Notes under the pieces: model-generated
What the model was told of the DNA's origin: nothing
The model's database searches: none
Seen by the model: only the letters and a program-made list of their open reading frames with translations
NCBI GenBank assembly: GCA_024653795.1
Contig: JANLHY010000759.1
Coordinates: forward strand, 1-11,057
Source of the DNA: Candidatus Brocadiaceae bacterium
Lineage (GTDB): Bacteria; Planctomycetota; Brocadiia; Brocadiales; Brocadiaceae
Direction of reading: 5' to 3'
Length of the DNA: 11,057 bases
Translations under genes and position numbers: made by a program
Part shown: positions 1 to 6,768 of the stretch, piece after piece
Position numbering within the stretch: the first letter of the stretch is position 1
Layout of the letters: every line of letters starts with the position of its first letter

Positions 1-27
1 AATTTTGAATTAAAGAGAAGAAGATAA
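1..27 (+). CDS. possible 3' end of an upstream gene (partial)
   Basis: Frame 1 is open from the window edge and reads NFELKRRR before a TAA at 25-27. A strong Rho-independent terminator follows at 90-127, which is what one expects after a gene end. Eight codons are far too few to identify a family or to exclude chance. The basic tail is the only visible character. The call is inferred mainly from the terminator downstream. Confidence 0.25.
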   Translation, partial: NFELKRRR

Positions 28-89
28 TTTGTGAGTTAAGGTGTAAGGGTGTCCTTCTGGGCATATAAATATTTATGCCCTTTACATAG

Positions 90-127
90 AATTCCAGTGA
101 GGTGCAAGCCTCACTGGAATTTTTTTT
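90..127 (+). terminator. strong Rho-independent terminator
   Basis: A perfect 13-bp stem (90-102 with 109-121, beginning AATTCCAGTGAGG) encloses a 6-nt loop and runs into a T tract ending at 127. It should end transcription arriving from the left edge and isolate hisF from upstream genes. A weaker 7-bp hairpin (59-65 with 74-80, GGGCATA/TATGCCC) lies just before it. Confidence 0.85.
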
Positions 128-339
128 GTCTAAAATAAATGAGAGCCACCGGGTGACGAAAAATTTTGGAGCAGAAAACGCTTCCGTTCCATTGGATAAG
201 CACAGGACGAATGGTTTCTTCAGGGAGAGACGGTGGAGGGAAATATCTGGCGTATTGGGTTGAATTATCAGGAATTGCCATATGAGTCATTTCGAGAAAA
301 CGTTACCATTGAAGTGCTTGCTGAAAAAACAGTTTGCAT
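128..339. other. non-coding stretch with no recognisable gene
   Basis: About 210 bases lie between the upstream terminator and the hisF promoter. No reading frame on either strand gives a recognisable protein, and I see no tRNA, SRP or tmRNA signature. Short open stretches exist but have no ribosome binding site and no family resemblance. It may be decayed sequence. Confidence 0.5.
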
Positions 340-369
340 TTGACAAAGTCTGCAAGTTACTAATATAAT
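340..369 (+). promoter_or_regulatory. sigma-70-type promoter for hisF
   Basis: TTGACA at 340-345 and TATAAT at 364-369 are both perfect consensus hexamers, with an 18-bp spacer. Transcription would start near 376 and give hisF a leader of about 190 nt that contains the palindromic element at 445-550. A second TATAAT at 427-432 has no convincing -35. Confidence 0.65.
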
Positions 370-444
370 TAACGAGCTTATATTCGGTTCTTCACGAGCC
401 ATTATTATACAATTTTCTGAATATTTTATAATGGCACGAATTAT

Positions 445-550
445 TCCCCTCTTGTGAGGGGTTAGGGGTGGGTCCATTGGTCGTGAAATTTCAGTGAATA
501 TCCCACGTATTACCGACTTACCCACCCCTAAATCCCCTCCCAAGAGGGGA
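445..550. repeat. double-hairpin palindromic element (MITE/REP-like) in the hisF leader
   Basis: The left arm 445-473 and right arm 520-550 are near-perfect inverted copies. Each arm is itself a hairpin: CCCCTC...GAGGGG in the left arm and CCCCTCCCAAGAGGGG in the right, each next to an AGGGGTGGGT-type tail. The 46-bp centre is unrelated sequence. The same architecture, with different bases, recurs at 8894-8977. No coding capacity is evident, so if mobile it would need a transposase in trans. It ends 15 bp before the hisF start and would fold in the leader RNA. Confidence 0.75.
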
Positions 551-565
551 CTTTCTAACTCGACT

Positions 566-1342
566 ATGCTTGCCAAAAGAATTATACCCTGCCTTGATGT
601 AAAAGATGGGCGTGTCGTTAAAGGAACGAATTTCTTGAATTTAAAAGACGCAGGAGATCCCGTTGAAATAGCGGCTTTATATGACAAAGAAGGCGCCGAC
701 GAGTTAACCTTTCTCGATATTACAGCATCTTACGAAAACAGAGACATTATTCTCGATGTCGTTCAAAAAACTGCTGAACAGGTATTTATGCCCTTGACCG
801 TTGGAGGAGGCATTCGGAATATCGAGGACATCCGCAAATTGTTAAATGCCGGGGCTGATAAAGTTTCCATCAATACAGCCGCAGTTAAAGATTCTGGGTT
901 TGTTACAAAGGCATCCAGACGGTTTGGCAGCCAATGTATCGTGGTCGCTATTGACGCAAAAAAAGCAAAAAGCAGTATTGATTCAACAAGATGGGAAGTT
1001 TATATAAATGGCGGCAGAACGCCTACTGGCTTGGATGCCGTTATATGGGCAAAGGATGTTGAAGCAAAGGGCGCCGGTGAAATATTACTAACAAGCATGG
1101 ATTGCGACGGCACCAAGGACGGCTTTGACATCGAGTTGAACCGAACCATATCAGAGGCAGTGAATATTCCCGTTATAGCCTCTGGTGGAGCTGGTAAATT
1201 GGAACATTTTTTCGATGTCTTTACTAAGGGAAAGGTTGATGCAGCCCTGGCTGCCTCTATTTTTCATTATAGAGAAATATCTATCCAGGAAGTAAAAGAG
1301 TATCTGATCAAAAAAGGTATTAATGTGAGAATCAACAAATAG
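566..1342 (+). CDS. hisF: imidazole glycerol phosphate synthase cyclase subunit HisF
   Basis: HisF is the cyclase half of IGP synthase. With HisH it converts PRFAR and ammonia into imidazole glycerol phosphate and AICAR, in cytoplasmic histidine biosynthesis. The 258-residue product is a complete (beta-alpha)8 barrel. It opens MLAKRIIPCLDVKDGRVVKG, with the two catalytic aspartates at D11 and D130 (VVAIDAK). Phosphate-binding glycine loops are TVGGGIR (around 78-84) and IASGGAG near the C-terminus. The frame stays open upstream to an ATG at 494, but the 24 extra residues are translated palindromic repeat and have no counterpart in HisF, so the ATG at 566 is chosen. The Shine-Dalgarno is poor: GAGGGG lies about 15 nt away, inside the repeat. 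No hisH or other his gene is in the window, so the gene stands alone here. Confidence 0.96.
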   Translation: MLAKRIIPCLDVKDGRVVKGTNFLNLKDAGDPVEIAALYDKEGADELTFLDITASYENRDIILDVVQKTAEQVFMPLTVGGGIRNIEDIRKLLNAGADKVSINTAAVKDSGFVTKASRRFGSQCIVVAIDAKKAKSSIDSTRWEVYINGGRTPTGLDAVIWAKDVEAKGAGEILLTSMDCDGTKDGFDIELNRTISEAVNIPVIASGGAGKLEHFFDVFTKGKVDAALAASIFHYREISIQEVKEYLIKKGINVRINK

Positions 1343-1406
1343 TTATACATTTTTATGACTAAAAATTCTGAAAATGGCAACAATTTAGTTTTTTGAAAAA
1401 ATCCAG

Positions 1407-1438
1407 GGGAAAATAATAAAAAAATAATTTATTTTCCC
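1407..1438. repeat. inverted repeat upstream of the dnaG promoter
   Basis: A perfect 10-bp stem (GGGAAAATAA at 1407-1416 with TTATTTTCCC at 1429-1438) has a 12-nt A/T loop. It lies between the hisF stop and the dnaG -35 box. No clean T tract follows on the + strand, so it is at best a weak hisF terminator. It could also be a protein-binding palindrome. Confidence 0.35.
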
Positions 1439-1444
1439 AATTCA

Positions 1445-1472
1445 TTGACATTATTTATTTTAATGATATAAT
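1445..1472 (+). promoter_or_regulatory. consensus sigma-70-type promoter for dnaG
   Basis: TTGACA at 1445-1450 and TATAAT at 1467-1472 are perfect hexamers separated by 16 bp. Transcription would begin near 1479, leaving a leader of roughly 38 nt before the dnaG ATG. It should drive dnaG and possibly rpoD downstream. Confidence 0.75.
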
Positions 1473-1478
1473 AATAGC

Positions 1479-1499
1479 GTTTAAAATATCGTTTTAAAC
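1479..1499. promoter_or_regulatory. palindrome at the dnaG transcription start (possible operator)
   Basis: GTTTAAAA (1479-1486) and TTTTAAAC (1492-1499) form a perfect 8-bp inverted repeat around a 5-nt centre. It starts where the transcript from the 1445-1472 promoter should begin. It could bind a dimeric regulator or form a 5' hairpin on the mRNA. The function is inferred from position only. Confidence 0.4.
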
Positions 1500-1516
1500 A
1501 TTCATCTTCCCAATTA

Positions 1517-3310
1517 ATGGTAAACTTTATACCTCAAGAAAAGATTGCAGAAATACAGCAAGCCTCAGATATTATTCAAATCATATCAGAGCACGTCCAC
1601 CTAAAACAAAGCGGCAGAAATTTTACAGGCTTGTGTCCTTTTCATTCAGAAAAAACTCCCTCATTTACGGTAAACCCAGAGAAAAAACTTTTTAAATGCT
1701 TCGGGTGCGGCGAAGGTGGAACGGTATTTCAATTTATCATGAAACAAGAAGGTGTGGATTTTGTGGAAGCCGTAAAATTGGCAGCTTCCAAGTCACATAT
1801 TGATCTTTCTCATTTACAGGATAATAAAAAGACATCTCTTTGGGGTGCAGAAAAGACCCATTTGTTAAACGCAACCATTTTTGCTGCAAAATTTTATCAC
1901 AGTATCCTGGTTAACAGCGAATTTGGAAAAGTTGCAAGAGATTACTTACAAAAACGGCAGATAAACGATCAATCCATCAAAAACTTCTGTCTTGGCTACT
2001 CCCCCAATAGCTGGGATGCGCTCTTGAAAAAATGCAAGGAGCGTAACATTCCCACTGAACTATTAGAAAAAGCGGGTTTGATTATTTCAAAAAAGGAAGG
2101 AAATGGGTATTACGATCGCTTTCGGAACAGGCTGATGTTTCCAATATTAGACGCAAGGAAACAGGTCGTTGGTTTTGGGGGCAGGTCTTTAGATGATTCA
2201 CTTCCAAAATATCTCAATTCACCAGAAACCGTTCTTTTTAACAAGAGCAATGCCCTTTACGGTATCGATATCGCAAAAAATGCCATTTTGAAGCAGCATA
2301 GAGTAATACTCATGGAGGGTTATACAGATGTAATCATGGCACATCAGCATGGAATCGATTGGTCAGTTGCCGTGATGGGAACATCTATATCAAAACAGCA
2401 CCTGAGGCAATTACGGCAATACTGTAATCAGGTAATACTCCTGCTTGATTCCGACATTGCAGGCCAGAAATCTTCTGATAGAAACCTGGATATTTTTATT
2501 GAAGAAGAATTTGATGTAAAAATTGCCCAACTGCCTAAAGACTTTGACCCCTGTGACTATCTCGTAGCAGAAGGCGCGAAGAGTTTTCTGGCATGTGTCA
2601 ATAGCGCCAAAGATTTTTTCAGTTTTAAGATCGAAATGGCCGCCTCCAAATGGGACATGTCAACCATTCATGGCAAGGCAAATGCCATCAACGACATTCT
2701 TTCGACAGCAATGAAAATGCCTGATGTCATCAAACGTAATTTACTCGTTAAATGGATCGCCGAAGAGATGTCCATTGATGAGGGAACATTGAGGTCACAG
2801 CTAAAAAAATTTAACAAACAACCCTTTACCACAGATAAAAAACCTGTCGAACAACGATTAGATGCTTCTTCAAAGGTGGAGCGAGAACTCTTGTATTTGA
2901 TGTTATCATCCAATATACTTATACCAAAGGTATTAGAAGAGATAAGCTTGGAAGAATTTACCAATAAGGATTTTCAGCAGATAGCTGGGAAGACAGTTGA
3001 ATTATACCATAAAAATAGCGTTGTAAAAGGCGAAGATGTGTTACATATATTGGATGACGCCCGACTCAATAAAATTCTCATGGACATTGTAACAACAGAG
3101 GAGTTTCAAAATATTACTGATCATGACAATAGGCTAGAGTCATGCATTCATTTTTTAAAGAGGCGGAATAGCAAAAAAGAAATGCGCCAAACAAAGAAAA
3201 AAATGTTAGAAACCGTCAAGGTTAATAGTAGCGAGGAAGATATCGTTATCTTATTGGGTGAATTTCATAGAAAAAACAGAAATATCCATGCTTTGAAAAA
3301 TAAAACTTAG
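1517..3310 (+). CDS. dnaG: DNA primase DnaG
   Basis: DnaG makes RNA primers for the replication fork and works with the DnaB helicase. The 597-residue product shows the full bacterial layout. The N-terminal CHC2 zinc ribbon has ligands C40, H43, C61 and C64 (LCPFH...CFGC). The RNA polymerase core carries FRNRLMFPI (202-210), GFGGR (219-223) and KYLNSPET (231-238). The TOPRIM fold has the metal-binding acidic residues E267 (MEGYTD) and D311/D313 (DSD, where many homologues have DGD). DPCD lies at 344-347. The region after about 440 is divergent and helical and fits the helicase-interaction domain. The ATG at 1517 gives a standard primase N-terminus, yet no Shine-Dalgarno precedes it. rpoD follows 103 bp downstream, the usual macromolecular-synthesis pairing, and no terminator lies between them. 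Confidence 0.97.
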   Translation: MVNFIPQEKIAEIQQASDIIQIISEHVHLKQSGRNFTGLCPFHSEKTPSFTVNPEKKLFKCFGCGEGGTVFQFIMKQEGVDFVEAVKLAASKSHIDLSHLQDNKKTSLWGAEKTHLLNATIFAAKFYHSILVNSEFGKVARDYLQKRQINDQSIKNFCLGYSPNSWDALLKKCKERNIPTELLEKAGLIISKKEGNGYYDRFRNRLMFPILDARKQVVGFGGRSLDDSLPKYLNSPETVLFNKSNALYGIDIAKNAILKQHRVILMEGYTDVIMAHQHGIDWSVAVMGTSISKQHLRQLRQYCNQVILLLDSDIAGQKSSDRNLDIFIEEEFDVKIAQLPKDFDPCDYLVAEGAKSFLACVNSAKDFFSFKIEMAASKWDMSTIHGKANAINDILSTAMKMPDVIKRNLLVKWIAEEMSIDEGTLRSQLKKFNKQPFTTDKKPVEQRLDASSKVERELLYLMLSSNILIPKVLEEISLEEFTNKDFQQIAGKTVELYHKNSVVKGEDVLHILDDARLNKILMDIVTTEEFQNITDHDNRLESCIHFLKRRNSKKEMRQTKKKMLETVKVNSSEEDIVILLGEFHRKNRNIHALKNKT

Positions 3311-3395
3311 CTCTCATTTTGCTTTTGTGCTGTTAACACAGTGTGATAAATCTGGACAAAAAAGGGGAATATTGGTTATCTCCATATAATTTATT

Positions 3396-3402
3396 AAGGA
3401 GG
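3396..3402 (+). promoter_or_regulatory. strong ribosome binding site of rpoD
   Basis: AAGGAGG lies 11 nt before the ATG at 3414 and fixes the rpoD start. It contrasts with dnaG, which has none, and suggests higher translation of the sigma factor. A TATAAT at 3385-3390 just upstream could be a -10 box for rpoD alone, but I find no matching -35, so a separate promoter is unproven. Confidence 0.65.
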
Positions 3403-3413
3403 TCTATCTTTAA

Positions 3414-5066
3414 ATGGATAATTTGAATCAAAAAATTAAGCATCTCGTACAAAAGGGCAAAGAAAAGGGTTACTTAACATACGAAGAACTGAACGATATG
3501 TTGCCCGATGATGCGGATATTTCTCCGGAAAAGATTGACGACATCCTGATGATGCTGGATGAGTTGGGAATAGATCTCATTGATGAAACAGAAATTGAGA
3601 GCCGCGATGTTGCTGATGCGGAGGAAACGCCAGTTTTTCAAGAAGTCGATTTGGAATTCGGCGAAGTTCCGACAATTACTGAAAAGATAGACGATCCTGT
3701 TCGCATGTATCTCACCCAAATGGGCGAAATCCCCCTGCTTACACGAGACGAAGAAATCATGCTTGCAAAAAAGATCGAAATTACGAGAAAGCGATTTTTA
3801 AAGAAGGTACTGCATTCCGACCTCTCACTGGCAACCTGTTTAAGGATAATGGAGGATGTGAATAATGGGGAACTTTCGTTTGATCGTACCTTGAAGGTTA
3901 ATACGGTGGTCGATAATTGCAAGGAAGAAATTCTAGAACAGTTTCCCAGAAGTTCTAAAATCCTAAAAACGATACTTCAGAAAAACAAAGACGATTATCT
4001 TCGAGCCAAACGAAAACAGACTTCTGAAAAAGAAAGAATAAAACTGCTTCGGGTAATCAGGAATAGAAGGCGAAAAGGCATCGACCTGCTTGAAGAAATA
4101 AATATCCGCACAAAACGAATACAGCCCCTGATGAAGAAACTCCAGGAAATCGCCCATGAAATGGAAGAGCTGGAAACACAGATCATGGAATGTAAACAGC
4201 GTTCCAAGCCAAATGGTCGTTATAAAGAACTGGAATCTCAATACGAAAAGTTGGAAAGTATGGTTTTGGAATCTCCCAAGAGATTAAAACGCCGTGTTGA
4301 ATCTGTTGAAAATATTTACAGGGAACATGAGGGCACTAAAAGAAAACTTTCCGGGGCAAATCTAAGACTCGTGGTAAGTATTGCCAAAAAATATAGGAAC
4401 CGTGGTTTAAGTTTCCTGGATTTAATTCAAGAGGGCAATACGGGACTTATGCGCGCTGTGGACAAATACGAGTATCGCCGGGGATACAAATTCAGCACCT
4501 ATGCTACGTGGTGGATACGCCAGGCAATTACCCGTTCAATTGCCGATCAGGCAAGAACGATACGTATTCCCGTACACATGATCGAAACCATGAGTAAGAT
4601 TCGAAACGTTTCGAAGAAACTTCTGCAAGAAAAAGGCCGTGAACCAACCATTGAGGAGATCGCGAAAGAAGTAAAGATCACCGTAGGAGAGGCACGGCGT
4701 GTGCTCAAGATATCCCGACATCAAATATCGCTGGATCGGCCTGTTGGTGAAAGCGAGGACAGCTCCTTTGGTGATTTTATCGAGGATGAAAAGGCAGAAT
4801 CCCCAGTATCTGCTGCAACCCAGGAGATGCTGAAAGATAAGATTGAGAATGTACTGGAAACGTTAACCTATCGCGAAAGAGAAATCATTAAACTTCGATA
4901 CGGTATCGGCGATGGATACACGTATACGCTTGAAGAGGTGGGCAAGATATTTAAGGTCACTCGTGAAAGAGTACGACAAATTGAGGCAAAGGCGGTACGG
5001 AAATTACAACACCCGATTAGAAGCCGGAAACTCGAAGGATTCCTGGACGGAATTGGCGGAGATTGA
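3414..5066 (+). CDS. rpoD: RNA polymerase primary sigma factor RpoD (sigma-70)
   Basis: This is the housekeeping sigma factor directing core RNA polymerase to -35/-10 promoters. All regions are present in the 550 residues: region 1.1 (about 10-58), region 1.2 (DDPVRMYLTQMGEIPLLTR, about 93-111), a long non-conserved region (about 123-312), region 2 (about 314-385, with LDLIQEGNTGL and the -10 reading segment FSTYATWWIRQAI), region 3 (about 395-470) and region 4 with the helix-turn-helix (about 482-545, LEEVGKIFKVTRERVRQIE). The non-conserved region is highly charged and looks largely helical or coiled-coil. The presence of region 1.1 and a complete region 4 marks a primary rather than alternative sigma. 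It lies directly after dnaG and 77 bp before the zinc-ribbon gene. The perfect -35/-10 hexamers upstream of hisF and dnaG suit it. Confidence 0.97.
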   Translation: MDNLNQKIKHLVQKGKEKGYLTYEELNDMLPDDADISPEKIDDILMMLDELGIDLIDETEIESRDVADAEETPVFQEVDLEFGEVPTITEKIDDPVRMYLTQMGEIPLLTRDEEIMLAKKIEITRKRFLKKVLHSDLSLATCLRIMEDVNNGELSFDRTLKVNTVVDNCKEEILEQFPRSSKILKTILQKNKDDYLRAKRKQTSEKERIKLLRVIRNRRRKGIDLLEEINIRTKRIQPLMKKLQEIAHEMEELETQIMECKQRSKPNGRYKELESQYEKLESMVLESPKRLKRRVESVENIYREHEGTKRKLSGANLRLVVSIAKKYRNRGLSFLDLIQEGNTGLMRAVDKYEYRRGYKFSTYATWWIRQAITRSIADQARTIRIPVHMIETMSKIRNVSKKLLQEKGREPTIEEIAKEVKITVGEARRVLKISRHQISLDRPVGESEDSSFGDFIEDEKAESPVSAATQEMLKDKIENVLETLTYREREIIKLRYGIGDGYTYTLEEVGKIFKVTRERVRQIEAKAVRKLQHPIRSRKLEGFLDGIGGD

Positions 5067-5069
5067 CTG

Positions 5070-5098
5070 GTAGAGACAAGTTTCAAACCTGTCTGTAC
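5070..5098. repeat. inverted repeat between rpoD and the zinc-ribbon gene
   Basis: AGACAAGTTT (5074-5083) pairs with AAACCTGTCT (5085-5094) with one mismatch, extended by GTA (5070-5072) and TAC (5096-5098) at the ends. There is no T tract, so it is more likely a mRNA stability or attenuation hairpin, or a small dispersed palindrome, than a terminator. Confidence 0.45.
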
Positions 5099-5143
5099 TT
5101 TATCCCGGTTAATGCACGTAAAATTATCTGGAAAGAGGCATGA

Positions 5144-5872
5144 ATGAACGAACAGATAGAGGTACTTCGGCGGTTACAGTCAATAGACACAAAGCTGAAA
5201 AGACTGGAGGGCGATAAACTCTATAGAGATTACGACGTTCAAAAAAAACAAAATCAGATTCAACAAAAGAAAGCGGAATTGTTAAAGATTAGTGAAGAGA
5301 CAAAGGCCTTCCAGAGAAATATCAACAGTAAGGAACTCGATCTGAAAAGCATAGAGACAGAGATTAATAAATTTCGACAACAGATGAATCAAGTCAAGAC
5401 CAACAAAGAATACAGCGCATTGAAAACTGAAATTGGAGGAAAGGAAGCAGATAAGTCTGTCCTGGAAGATGAAATCCTGCGCATGATGACAACCTATGAG
5501 GAAACGCAACAAAGGTACAAATCCTTTGAAAAAGTAATTGCACAAGAAGAGTCACAACTGAAGGAAGTTCAAAAACAAGTAGAAACCGACACACAAGCAA
5601 TGGAATCAGAAATTGCCGAACTCAAGGAAAAACACAGCAACTATGCATTCAGGGTTGACCAGGATGCCTTACAACATTACAATAGGCTTGTAAGCCACAA
5701 GGATGCAGTAGCTATAGTCAGCGTTATTAATCAGGTATGCCAGGGCTGTTTTATGTCCGTAACTGCACAAACACTCAACCAGCTTATGTCAGGGAAAGGA
5801 CTGACCTTTTGTCACAGCTGCGGCCGGATTTTATACCTTGATGATGGTAGTGAAGAATCAACTGAAGATTAA
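5144..5872 (+). CDS. coiled-coil protein with C-terminal C4 zinc ribbon (DUF164-like)
   Basis: The 242-residue product has two parts. Residues about 5-165 form a long, charged helical coiled coil with motifs such as NKFRQQMNQVKTNKEYSALK. The C-terminal zinc ribbon has four cysteines, C199/C202 (VCQGC) and C223/C226 (FCHSC). This matches the C4-type zinc-ribbon family (DUF164, CT398-like), which often sits near core information-processing genes. Its molecular role is not firmly known, though nucleic-acid or chaperone-type binding has been suggested. The ATG at 5144 has GAAAGAGG 5 nt upstream; an overlapping ATG at 5140 is out of frame. It follows rpoD by 77 bp and its stop codon overlaps the first base pairs of rnpB, so the two are likely co-transcribed at least in part. 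Confidence 0.85.
   Translation: MNEQIEVLRRLQSIDTKLKRLEGDKLYRDYDVQKKQNQIQQKKAELLKISEETKAFQRNINSKELDLKSIETEINKFRQQMNQVKTNKEYSALKTEIGGKEADKSVLEDEILRMMTTYEETQQRYKSFEKVIAQEESQLKEVQKQVETDTQAMESEIAELKEKHSNYAFRVDQDALQHYNRLVSHKDAVAIVSVINQVCQGCFMSVTAQTLNQLMSGKGLTFCHSCGRILYLDDGSEESTED
5809..5837 (+). promoter_or_regulatory. candidate rnpB promoter inside the zinc-ribbon gene
   Basis: TTGTCA (5809-5814) and TATACC (5832-5837) are separated by 17 bp and match consensus at 5/6 and 4/6 positions. The start would be near 5844, about 27 nt before the mature RNase P RNA 5' end. Either a short 5' leader is processed or this match is coincidental. Confidence 0.3.
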
Positions 5873-6276
5873 GTAGACGAGGTGGTCGTCGGTCCTGACT
5901 ATTCTCACGAATGGAAGGGACGGGAGGAAAGTCCGAGCTCCACAGGACACAGTGCTCCGTAACACGGAGTCCCGGTAACGGGAAGGAAAGTGCAACAGAA
6001 AATATACCGTTCCATCTTTTTGATGGAATAAGGGTGAAATGGCGGGGTCGTTTCCCTGGTTAAAAACAGGGATAAGTATCGACTTAATGTAAGAGCCCAC
6101 CGCTCTGATGGTGACATCGGAGGCATGGCAAACCCCACTGGGAGAAAGGCTAAATAGGGAGGGATGAAGTGGTTCCGCTTCGTTAGTACCTCTGGGTAAG
6201 CCGTTGGATCTCGCTGGCAACAACGAGACTAGATAAATGACCATCCACGACAGAACTCGGCTTATTGTCTGCTTAA
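5871..6276 (+). ncRNA. rnpB: RNase P RNA, bacterial type A
   Basis: This is the catalytic RNA of RNase P, which removes 5' leaders from pre-tRNAs. Universally conserved segments are plain: GAGGAAAGTCCGAGCTCC (5934-5951), GGAAAGTGCAACAGAAA (5985-6001), the AAATGGCGGGGT and AAGAGCCCACCG segments (6037-6101), and CCACGACAGAACTCGGCTTA (6245-6264), whose far strand forms P4. The P1 helix closes the molecule: 5871-5880 pairs with 6265-6274 over 10 bp counting G-U pairs. The 5' arm starts inside the TAA stop of the preceding gene. Length is about 405 nt, normal for type A. A bidirectional hairpin terminator follows at once. Its last 50 nt are duplicated at 7787-7836. Confidence 0.96.
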
Positions 6277-6337
6277 ACTAAAATCCCCTCCGATGATCTT
6301 AATTGGTAATTATCGGAGGGGATTTTTTTATTTCTTC
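6229..6337 (+). repeat. direct repeat copy A: rnpB 3' end plus terminator (putative att site)
   Basis: This segment is the left copy of a direct repeat shared with 7787-7897. The first 50 nt (6229-6278) are identical to 7787-7836. The terminator stem is similar but diverged in its loop and 3' arm, and the run ATTTTTTTATTTCTTC after it is again identical. Copy A is the one joined to the intact rnpB body. Confidence 0.85.
6280..6329. terminator. bidirectional terminator between rnpB and the mini-gene
   Basis: AAAATCCCCTCCGAT (6280-6294) pairs perfectly with 6312-6326 around a 17-nt loop, and seven T (6323-6329) end it. The A tract on the left makes it usable on the - strand too, where it follows immediately after the stop codon of the mini-gene at 6328-6418. 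Confidence 0.85.
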
Positions 6338-6418
6338 TTTGCCTTCTTTGCCGTCTTTGCAGCCGCCTTCTTCTTACTGCCGGGATTATGTTTTGCACAC
6401 GTAGTACGTAGTACACAT
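6328..6418 (-). pseudogene. Cys/Lys-rich mini-protein gene broken by a 7-bp tandem duplication
   Basis: AGGAGG at 6425-6430 lies 6 nt from an ATG at 6416-6418, an ideal start, but the frame stops after 10 residues. The other frame ends in an Ala/Lys tail (SKKKAAAKTAKKAKKK) with its TAA at 6328-6330, right at the terminator. The break coincides with a perfect tandem duplication of 7 bp (CGTAGTA at 6400-6406 and 6407-6413 on the + strand). Removing one copy restores a single 27-residue frame that begins MCTTCAKHNPGS, with a CxxC pair, and continues into the Lys tail. I do not recognise the family. The basic tail suggests nucleic-acid binding, by inference only. It could be a dead gene or a phase-variable one. 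Confidence 0.55.
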
Positions 6419-6424
6419 AACACA

Positions 6425-6430
6425 CCTCCT
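6425..6430 (-). promoter_or_regulatory. consensus ribosome binding site of the mini-gene
   Basis: AGGAGG on the - strand (CCTCCT on +) has 6 nt to the ATG at 6418. This strength of signal is the main reason to believe a real start existed here despite the broken frame. Confidence 0.6.
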
Positions 6431-6495
6431 TTTTCAAAATACGGTTTCTGTGATAAAGTACGGTCTTTTGTCACTTATTATAATAAATAAATTTA

Positions 6496-6588
6496 TTATC
6501 CAGCTTTTTTACGTGTTTTGGCGTTTTCTATTTTATTCCGAAAATTCAAGGCTTTTAAGGGAATTTCATTCGTGTCTCTTTTTACCAT
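6496..6588 (-). CDS. possible 30-residue basic peptide (doubtful)
   Basis: An ATG at 6588 opens a short frame reading MVKRDTNEIPLKALNFRNKI and ending KTRKKAG at a TAA. It is basic and lies between the mini-gene and the hsdS relic. No ribosome binding site precedes it and I recognise no family. It may be a relic of a longer gene, or chance. Confidence 0.15.
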   Translation of the reverse strand: MVKRDTNEIPLKALNFRNKIENAKTRKKAG

Positions 6589-6612
6589 TTTTAATATGTT
6601 TTTATAAATAAA

Positions 6613-6768
6613 CAAGAGCAGAATGAGATAGCAAAAGCGCTTTCGGTAATTGACGAAAAGACAGAACAGGCAAGTCGTAAGAAACAAACATTGCAGTCTC
6701 TTTTTAAGTCCATGCTCCACCACCTGATGACAGGACAAATCAGGGTGAATGGATCGAAGTTTTCTTGA
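6613..6768 (+). pseudogene. hsdS: C-terminal relic of type I restriction-modification specificity subunit HsdS
   Basis: The frame reads QEQNEIAKALSVIDEKTEQ and then LQSLFKSMLHHLMTGQIRV, ending at a TGA at 6766-6768. This is the characteristic C-terminal conserved helix and closing motif of HsdS, the subunit that recognises DNA for type I restriction enzymes. Only about 51 residues of a protein usually near 400 remain. In-frame stops precede 6595, there is no start codon or ribosome binding site, and neither hsdM nor hsdR is present. It is a truncated, non-functional fragment and indicates that a type I restriction locus once occupied or recombined into this site. Confidence 0.75.

Noticed and set aside
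128..339. Structured RNA or decayed gene upstream of hisF
   Set aside because: No conserved RNA signature and no convincing reading frame on either strand were found.
494..565. Longer hisF start adding 24 residues
   Set aside because: The extension is translated palindromic repeat with no HisF counterpart. The HisF N-terminus MLAKRIIPCLDVKDG starts at 566.
5858..6244. 128-residue - strand open frame
   Set aside because: It lies antisense to the RNase P RNA, whose conserved segments fully explain this region. There is no protein family resemblance.
6496..6738. 80-residue - strand open frame
   Set aside because: Its upstream half is antisense to the hsdS relic and shows no protein character. 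Only the last 30 codons are kept, as a doubtful peptide.
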